Shown here: piece after piece, positions 59,526 through 64,000 of the stretch | How positions within the stretch are numbered: the stretch's first letter is position 1 | How the letters are laid out: each line of letters opens with the position of its first letter | NCBI RefSeq assembly: GCF_040655735.1 | Contig: NZ_JBFAKK010000015.1 | Span: 1-64,000, forward strand | Reading direction: 5' to 3' | DNA: 64,000 nt | DNA from: Phytomonospora sp040655735 | GTDB lineage: Bacteria; Actinomycetota; Actinomycetes; Mycobacteriales; Micromonosporaceae | Position numbers and translations under genes: made by a program | The notes under the pieces: generated by a model | Seen by the model: only the letters and a program-made list of their open reading frames with translations | The model's database searches: none | What the model was told of the DNA's origin: nothing

Positions 59526-60767
59526 ATGAGCGTGTTGGGACAGCACATCAAGAAGCGGCGGGTCGCCCGCAACCTGACGCAGACCGACGTGGCCGCCATG
59601 GCCGGGTTGTCGGTGGACGTGATCGCCAAACTCGAGCAAGGCCAGCGCCATGCGGTCCGGTGGGACACCTTGTCGGCGATCGCGCGAGCCCTGGATGTGT
59701 CGGTCGCCGAACTGGTCGGCAAACCCCAGGGCCTGCTGGCCGGCGCCGAGGACGCCGAAGTTCACCACCTGCGCCGCGCGATTTTCGACGTCATCGAGGT
59801 CAGCGAGCAGCCGCCGGGCCTGGAGGCGCTGCGCGGTGGGCTTGGGGAGGCATGGCGGGCCTACTGGACGGGTGGGTATGCGCCCTTGGCGCGGATGCTG
59901 CCCGAGCAGATCGCACGAGCGCGGGCCTCGGTGGCCGACGCGCCCGGCCGGGCCCGGGTCAGCTTCGCGGCGGTCTTGGCCGACCTGCTGCATCTGGCGG
60001 CATCCCTGCTGGCGCACCTGGCCCACGATGACCTGGCGGCCCTGGCGATGCACCAGGCACTGGCCGCCGCCGACGAGTCCCAAAACCCGCTGATGGTGGC
60101 GGGCCTGTCGGCCTCGCGGGCATGGCTGCTGTCACGGCAGGGTCTGCTGACCGAGGCTCAGAACCTGGCGCTGGCCACCGCCGCCCAGATCGAGCCGCGC
60201 CTGTCCAGTGCGCCGGTGGACCAGATCGCGGTGTGGGGCGAGAACCTGCGCTACGCCACGGTCGCGCTGTCGCGCGCCGGACGTCACGATGAGGCCGCTG
60301 AGACCCAGAGCCTCGTCGACGCCGCGGCCGCGCGAGTCGGGCAGCTGCGCCCCGAGCGGGCCTGGACCGAACGGGTCACCGACAAGACGACCGCCTCGGG
60401 CAGCGCGCCCCTGGCGGGACTGGCGTTCGGGCCGACGCTGGCGGCGATGACGGCCGTGACGATCCACGTCACCGCCGACCAGCCCCGCAAGGCCCTGACA
60501 CTGCAGGAACGGGTGGAACGGCCGGGCACGCAGTCACCGTTGATGCGCTCGCGGCACCTGCTGAACCTAGCCTGGGCGCAGATGGCCGACCACCGCCTCA
60601 CCGATGCGGTCACCTCGATTCGCACCGCCGAGCAGCTGGCCCCCCAAGCCCTGCCGCACCAGACGATCGCCCGCAGCATCGTCGCCGAGCTCCTGCCGCA
60701 GCGCCGCGTCCAAAAGCTGCCCGGCCTGGTCGGGCTCGCCCAGCGCATGGGCATCGACACCGACTAG
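59526..60767 (+). CDS. XRE-family regulator of the tgm cluster
   Basis: A 413-residue protein starting MSVLGQHIKKRRVARNLTQT with GAGGAGG upstream. Residues 4-60 are a canonical XRE HTH (NLTQTDVAAMAGLSVDVIAK, LEQGQRHAVRWDTLSAIARA). The rest is an alpha-helical, TPR-like repeat region (ALAMHQALAAADESQNPLMV, ASRAWLLSRQGLLTEAQNLA). Such regulators often respond to peptides and sit beside RiPP clusters. Its stop lies within the first of the palindromic repeats before the precursor gene, so it likely controls tgmA and itself. Confidence 0.85.
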   Translation: MSVLGQHIKKRRVARNLTQTDVAAMAGLSVDVIAKLEQGQRHAVRWDTLSAIARALDVSVAELVGKPQGLLAGAEDAEVHHLRRAIFDVIEVSEQPPGLEALRGGLGEAWRAYWTGGYAPLARMLPEQIARARASVADAPGRARVSFAAVLADLLHLAASLLAHLAHDDLAALAMHQALAAADESQNPLMVAGLSASRAWLLSRQGLLTEAQNLALATAAQIEPRLSSAPVDQIAVWGENLRYATVALSRAGRHDEAAETQSLVDAAAARVGQLRPERAWTERVTDKTTASGSAPLAGLAFGPTLAAMTAVTIHVTADQPRKALTLQERVERPGTQSPLMRSRHLLNLAWAQMADHRLTDAVTSIRTAEQLAPQALPHQTIARSIVAELLPQRRVQKLPGLVGLAQRMGIDTD

Positions 60768-60824
60768 GACACCGTGTCCTAGTCGGCGCCGGCACACAGT
60801 GTCCGATCAGGACACCGTGTCCCT
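60761..60824. promoter_or_regulatory. operator repeats upstream of tgmA
   Basis: AGGACACCGTGTCCT is the core of a 25-bp perfect palindrome (60761-60785) that contains the stop codon of the XRE gene. A second copy AGGACACCGTGTCCC occurs at 60809-60823, with a half site AGTGTCC between. These are probable binding sites of the adjacent XRE regulator controlling the precursor gene ~80-120 bp downstream. Confidence 0.8.
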
Positions 60825-60902
60825 CCCCGACCGTCCACATCGCCCATAACGTGAGGTCAACGGCCCCTTCTGCCAGGAGCCCCTCACTTTCTGGAGTACG
60901 CC

Positions 60903-61193
60903 ATGAGCGATGTGCTCGTTCCCGACGCGGCGCTGGTGCCCACCACCGTCGGCCCGACCCCGATCACCCCCGTCACCGCGCCCCGCGCGGTGTCCTACGG
61001 ATACGCACAGGCCCGGCGGCTCCCGCCGCAGGAGACCCTCGACTTCTCCCACCTGCGCTACGACGCCGACCGCGGCCTGAACATCGACACCACGACGGGG
61101 GCCCCGGGGATCTTCTCTCCGAGGCTGGCCAGCAATACCCAGCCCAGCACCACCGAGGACATGCAGACCTGGACCGATCGCGACTCCGACTAG
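60903..61193 (+). CDS. tgmA: TgmA-like ATP-grasp target RiPP precursor
   Basis: A 96-residue peptide (MSDVLVPDAALVPTTVGPTP). The Pro/Val-rich leader passes through PPQETLDFSHLRYDADRGLN, and the C-terminal core is rich in Thr/Ser and Asp/Glu: TTTGAPGIF, then STTEDMQTWTDRDSD. Such residues form side-chain ester bonds in graspetides. Identification rests on position before tgmB/tgmC and on composition. GGAG lies 7 nt before the ATG. The link pattern and cleavage site are unknown. Confidence 0.8.
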   Translation: MSDVLVPDAALVPTTVGPTPITPVTAPRAVSYGYAQARRLPPQETLDFSHLRYDADRGLNIDTTTGAPGIFSPRLASNTQPSTTEDMQTWTDRDSD

Positions 61194-61262
61194 GACCGCG
61201 CCGCACACGCGCCGGGCCTATCGAGGCGGGCCCGGCGCCTTCCATGAAGGGAGCCAAAAGCG

Positions 61263-62231
61263 ATGACCTCATCGATTGTCCTGGTCTTGACCCAGCCCAG
61301 GGACCTGACCGCTGATCTGGTCGTGGGGCACCTGGCCGATGCCGGCGTGGACTATGCACGCACCGACCTGGCTGACTTCCCCGAGTCGGCGTCCATCACC
61401 GGCTACAACACCGGCGCCTGGACGGGATGGCTCAACACCGGCCACCGGCGCATCCGCCTGGAGGACATCGGCGCGATTTACTACCGCCGACCCTCACCGT
61501 TCGTCCTGGCCAAGACCATGACCCCGATCGAGCGCTCGTGGGCACAGAAGGAGACCCGCGCCGGCGTCGGGGGCCTGCTGATGGCGCTGGGCGGCGCGCA
61601 CTGGATCAACCACCCCCATCACAACACCGCCGCGACCAAGCCGATGCAAATGATCGCCGCCGGGGACGCTGGCCTGGCCACGCCCCGCAGCATCATCACC
61701 AACAACCCGGCCCACGCCGCCGCTTTCATCCACTCCTGCCCTAACGGAGCGATCTACAAGACCCTCACCGGCAGCCCTCACCTGCCCGGGTACGGCATCT
61801 ACACCAGCGACGTCACCGGCGCCGGCCTGGCCGAGCTGGCCGGGGTTGCCCAGGCGGCGCACCTGTTTCAAGAACGCTTGCGGAAGGCCTTCGAGGTGCG
61901 CCTGACCGTCATCGGTGAGACCATGTTCGCCGCCCGCATCGACGTCGACGCCGCTTCACCGACCGGGCACCTGGACTGGCGCAGCGACTACCCGGCGCTG
62001 TCCTACACCCTCATCGACACACCACCGGACATCGCCGAGCGGGTCCGCGCGATGCTCGACGCCCTGCACCTGCGTTTCGCCGCGATCGACTTCATCGTTA
62101 CACCCGGTGATCACCGATGGGTTCTCGTCGACGTCAACCCCAACGGCCAGTGGGGCTTCGTCGAAGAGGCCACCGGCGCGCCCATCGCCCACACCATCGC
62201 CACCGACCTCACCCAGGGAGCCACCCGATGA
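61263..62231 (+). CDS. tgmB: ATP-grasp RiPP maturase TgmB
   Basis: A 322-residue ATP-grasp ligase of the TgmB/graspetide type: IGAIYYRRPSPF, HWINHPHHNTAATKPMQMIA (nucleotide-binding lysine region), AGDAGLATPRSIITNNP, RKAFEVRLTVIGETMFAARI, and the Mg-binding end WVLVDVNPNGQWGFVEE. It should activate Asp/Glu side chains of the precursor as acyl phosphates and join them to Thr/Ser (ester) or Lys (amide). Follows tgmA by 69 bp and overlaps tgmC by 4 bp. Confidence 0.92.
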   Translation: MTSSIVLVLTQPRDLTADLVVGHLADAGVDYARTDLADFPESASITGYNTGAWTGWLNTGHRRIRLEDIGAIYYRRPSPFVLAKTMTPIERSWAQKETRAGVGGLLMALGGAHWINHPHHNTAATKPMQMIAAGDAGLATPRSIITNNPAHAAAFIHSCPNGAIYKTLTGSPHLPGYGIYTSDVTGAGLAELAGVAQAAHLFQERLRKAFEVRLTVIGETMFAARIDVDAASPTGHLDWRSDYPALSYTLIDTPPDIAERVRAMLDALHLRFAAIDFIVTPGDHRWVLVDVNPNGQWGFVEEATGAPIAHTIATDLTQGATR

Positions 62232-63376
62232 CCACCACGACCCCCGACCACGTCCACCGCCTGATCACCGAACTGACCAACAGCGGCGCCCTGACCGATG
62301 CCGCCTGGATCGAGGCGTTCACCCGCGTGCCCCGCCACGCCTTCACGCCCTCCTTCTGGCAGCGCCTGCCCGGCGGGACCGGCCAGAAGGAGTACATCGA
62401 CGGCCATGACCCCGCCCAGCACCAGCGGTGGCTCGAGGTCGTCTACTCCGACCACGCCCTGGTCACCCACCACGACGCCGACACCGGCATCGCCACCAGC
62501 TCCTCCACCCAGCCCAGCCTCATGGCCCTCATGCTCGAAGCCCTCAACGTCGCCGACGGCAACGACATCCTGGAGATCGGCACCGGCAGCGGCTACAACT
62601 GCGCCCTGCTGTGCCAGCGCCTGGGCGCCGAACACGTCACCAGCATCGACATCGACCCCCACCTGGTCGAAACCGCCGGGCACGCCCTCGCCGGGCTCGG
62701 CTACGCGCCCCGCCTGGTCATCGGCAACGGCATGCTCGGTGTTCCCTCGGCCGCGCCCTACGACGGCATCATCGCCACCTGCTCCACCAACCGCGTCCCG
62801 GGCGCGTGGGTGCGCCAAGCCCGCCCCAGCGCGACCATCATCGCCAACATCGGCGCCGGCGTCGTGCGTCTCGCCCTGGCCGACGACGGCCACAGCGCCT
62901 CGGGACGGTTCCTGCCCGGCTTCGCCGGGTTCATCGAGGCCCGCGCCGCCGACGGCCCCACCCGCCTCCCCCTGCCCGACCTGATGAAACTGTGCGCCGA
63001 GCCCGGCGACCACGCCCGCCACGCGCACGTCGGCACCGATTTCGAAGACCACGAGTTCCTGGTGTTCCTCGGCGTGTCCATCCCCGACCTGACCCGCAAC
63101 CTCATCACCTACGACGACAACGACCTGACCCGGTACCTGTTCGCCGGCCCCGACAGCGCCTGGATGACCGCCACCCACAACCCCGCAGGCGACGACCACG
63201 TCACCACCGGCGGACCACGCGACCTGTGGGAGGCCGTCAACGAGATCCGCGACCGATGGGTCGGCGCCGACCGCCCCCGCCACGACCGCATCGGCCTGAC
63301 CGTCACCGAAGACGGCGCCCATCACATGTGGATCGACGAACCCGGCAGCGACCACACCTGGACCATCACCACCTGA
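62228..63376 (+). CDS. tgmC: PIMT-like methyltransferase TgmC
   Basis: A 382-residue protein related to protein-L-isoaspartate O-methyltransferase: substrate region RVPRHAFTPSFWQRLPGG, SSSTQPSLMALMLEAL and SAM motif I DILEIGTGSGYNCALL, then HVTSIDIDPHLVETA and PYDGIIATCSTNRVPGAWVR. The C-terminal ~180 residues are a TgmC-specific extension. In fuscimiditide-type graspetides such an enzyme methylates Asp of the modified peptide, leading to aspartimide; the same is plausible here. ATGA overlap with tgmB. Confidence 0.9.
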   Translation: MTTTTPDHVHRLITELTNSGALTDAAWIEAFTRVPRHAFTPSFWQRLPGGTGQKEYIDGHDPAQHQRWLEVVYSDHALVTHHDADTGIATSSSTQPSLMALMLEALNVADGNDILEIGTGSGYNCALLCQRLGAEHVTSIDIDPHLVETAGHALAGLGYAPRLVIGNGMLGVPSAAPYDGIIATCSTNRVPGAWVRQARPSATIIANIGAGVVRLALADDGHSASGRFLPGFAGFIEARAADGPTRLPLPDLMKLCAEPGDHARHAHVGTDFEDHEFLVFLGVSIPDLTRNLITYDDNDLTRYLFAGPDSAWMTATHNPAGDDHVTTGGPRDLWEAVNEIRDRWVGADRPRHDRIGLTVTEDGAHHMWIDEPGSDHTWTITT

Positions 63377-63606
63377 ACAGGCCACCGACCGGACGAGCAG
63401 CGAGCCCGTCGAGCCGCTACTCGCGACCGGACTCGCCGAGGTCATCGGGCACTGAAGCGATGGCGTCCCCAGGCCCCACAGGCAGGCCACGGAACAACTC
63501 GGCGGTTCGTCTGAAGGCGGGGATCTTCGGTGGTCATTGCGGTGTCCTCTCGGTGTTGGTGACCGGATCCCTCGAAGGGTGATGAGGACCCTTCTACCCT
63601 GAGGCG
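63377..63606. other. intergenic region after tgmC
   Basis: No terminator stands out. A short minus-strand frame (63442-63537, 31 codons, start MTTEDPRLQTNRR with GAGG upstream) faces away from the next gene, but I cannot support it strongly as a gene. Confidence 0.4.
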
Positions 63607-64000
63607 ATGACGACACCCGCTGACCGTCCACCCGCCACACCCAGCACCGGCCAACTCGGCGCGCTCATCACCTACGGCTGGGCCGCCGAAGCACCCACCG
63701 GCCGTGAAGAGGCCTTCGTGATGCTCTACACCGCCGGCACGAACCAGGCCGACCCTCGCGACACCATGCCCCGCTTCGCAGCCGCGATCGGCGCCACCGA
63801 CGCCCACGCCGGGCGTCCACCCGCACGCATCGACCCCGCGCTCGCCCGCATCATCACCACCCCGCACACCGTCACCATCCACGTCGGCGACACCCAGTTC
63901 ACCCGGCCCAGCCACCCCGAGTGGCACGCCCTGGCCGCCCGCTCGGGCATGGCCATCCTTGTCGTGTCTTACCTACCGGCCGACGCGGCCGTCTCCGAGG
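63607..64000 (+). CDS. DUF5949-like protein, cut by the window end
   Basis: Open from ATG 63607 to the last base (131 codons, no stop). It begins MTTPADRPPATPSTGQLGAL, then ITYGWAAEAPTGREEAFVML, TVTIHVGDTQFTRPSHPEWH and ALAARSGMAILVVSYLP. The order resembles DUF5949 proteins of actinomycetes. TACCCT 6 nt before the ATG and the lack of a ribosome site indicate a leaderless transcript separate from the tgm operon. Function of the family is unknown; assignment is moderate. Confidence 0.6.
   Translation, partial: MTTPADRPPATPSTGQLGALITYGWAAEAPTGREEAFVMLYTAGTNQADPRDTMPRFAAAIGATDAHAGRPPARIDPALARIITTPHTVTIHVGDTQFTRPSHPEWHALAARSGMAILVVSYLPADAAVSE

Noticed and set aside
63442..63537. 31-codon minus-strand peptide with GAGG upstream
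   Set aside because: Too short and without conservation evidence; mentioned only in the intergenic entry.
1..64000. tRNA, rRNA or riboswitch genes
   Set aside because: No tRNA-like CCA-ended cloverleaf, rRNA segment or known riboswitch core was noticed by reading; a covariance-model scan would be decisive.

Overview
This 64 kb window is high-GC actinomycete DNA: GC-rich third codon positions, frequent GTG starts, many 4-bp ATGA/GTGA gene overlaps, several leaderless genes, and families typical of filamentous actinomycetes (conservon operon, Scr1-type DUF5753/DUF397 pair, NsdA-like and XRE regulators, tgm RiPP genes). I see no rRNA, tRNA, ribosomal protein or other clear housekeeping gene. 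A DUF2637 membrane protein, a RapZ-C-domain protein, many small zinc-ribbon proteins, an integrase-like remnant, two DNA ligases and gene fragments suggest a large plasmid or an integrated mobile/accessory region. Genus cannot be fixed from the sequence. A 98-N gap at 39641-39738 shows a draft assembly, so single-base frameshifts may be decay or error.

Layout. 1-7.1 kb: plasmid-type genes (truncated DUF5131 protein, DUF2637 membrane protein, zinc-ribbon proteins, uncharacterised genes) controlled by conspicuous palindromic operators. 7.1-9.4 kb: a degenerate tyrosine-recombinase-like gene, a 265-bp MITE and gene debris. 9.4-19.3 kb: DUF6166-like proteins, GNAT acetyltransferases, an orphan DUF5753 protein, a YdcF-type protein, a DUF397/XRE-DUF5753 pair, a LuxR-like HTH protein and a Crp/Fnr regulator. 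19.3-28.1 kb: LigA-type NAD-dependent DNA ligase, small membrane proteins, Nudix hydrolase, APH-fold kinase and an NsdA-like regulator. 28.0-33.6 kb: a complete conservon (histidine-kinase-like CvnA, roadblock CvnB, DUF742 CvnC, GTPase CvnD) overlapping two cytochrome P450 genes, the first of the CYP157 type that lacks the ExxR motif.

33.7-46.7 kb: mycosin-like S8 protease, pentapeptide-gene remnant, RapZ-C protein, N-terminally truncated DNA adenine methylase, DUF6193 protein, a membrane P-loop NTPase with at least 14 Sel1/TPR-like repeats (holding the gap), a second identical MITE in inverted orientation, a pentapeptide membrane protein, and a three-gene operon (Cys-His-Asp protein, Phd/YefM-like antitoxin, protein with a weak Cas8/Csx17-like N-terminus) behind a perfect palindrome. 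47-49.5 kb: a DNA-repair islet (ImuA-like protein, zinc protein, ATP-dependent DNA ligase) around a possible SOS box. 49.5-58.9 kb: a second pentapeptide membrane protein, SUKH-like proteins, an IS110 fragment, small regulators and hypotheticals.

59.5-64 kb: a graspetide-type RiPP cluster: XRE regulator, strong operator repeats, TgmA-like precursor, TgmB ATP-grasp ligase and TgmC PIMT-like methyltransferase, followed by a DUF5949-like gene cut by the window edge. The precursor would be esterified between its own side chains by TgmB and further modified by TgmC.

Most promising for new biology: the MITE pair, whose TGT/ACA ends, 5-bp target duplications and repeated subterminal sites suggest a Tn7/Tn5053-like parent; the Cas8-like/Phd-like/Cys-His-Asp operon; the repeat-protein genes sharing a 5' motif; and the tgm cluster.
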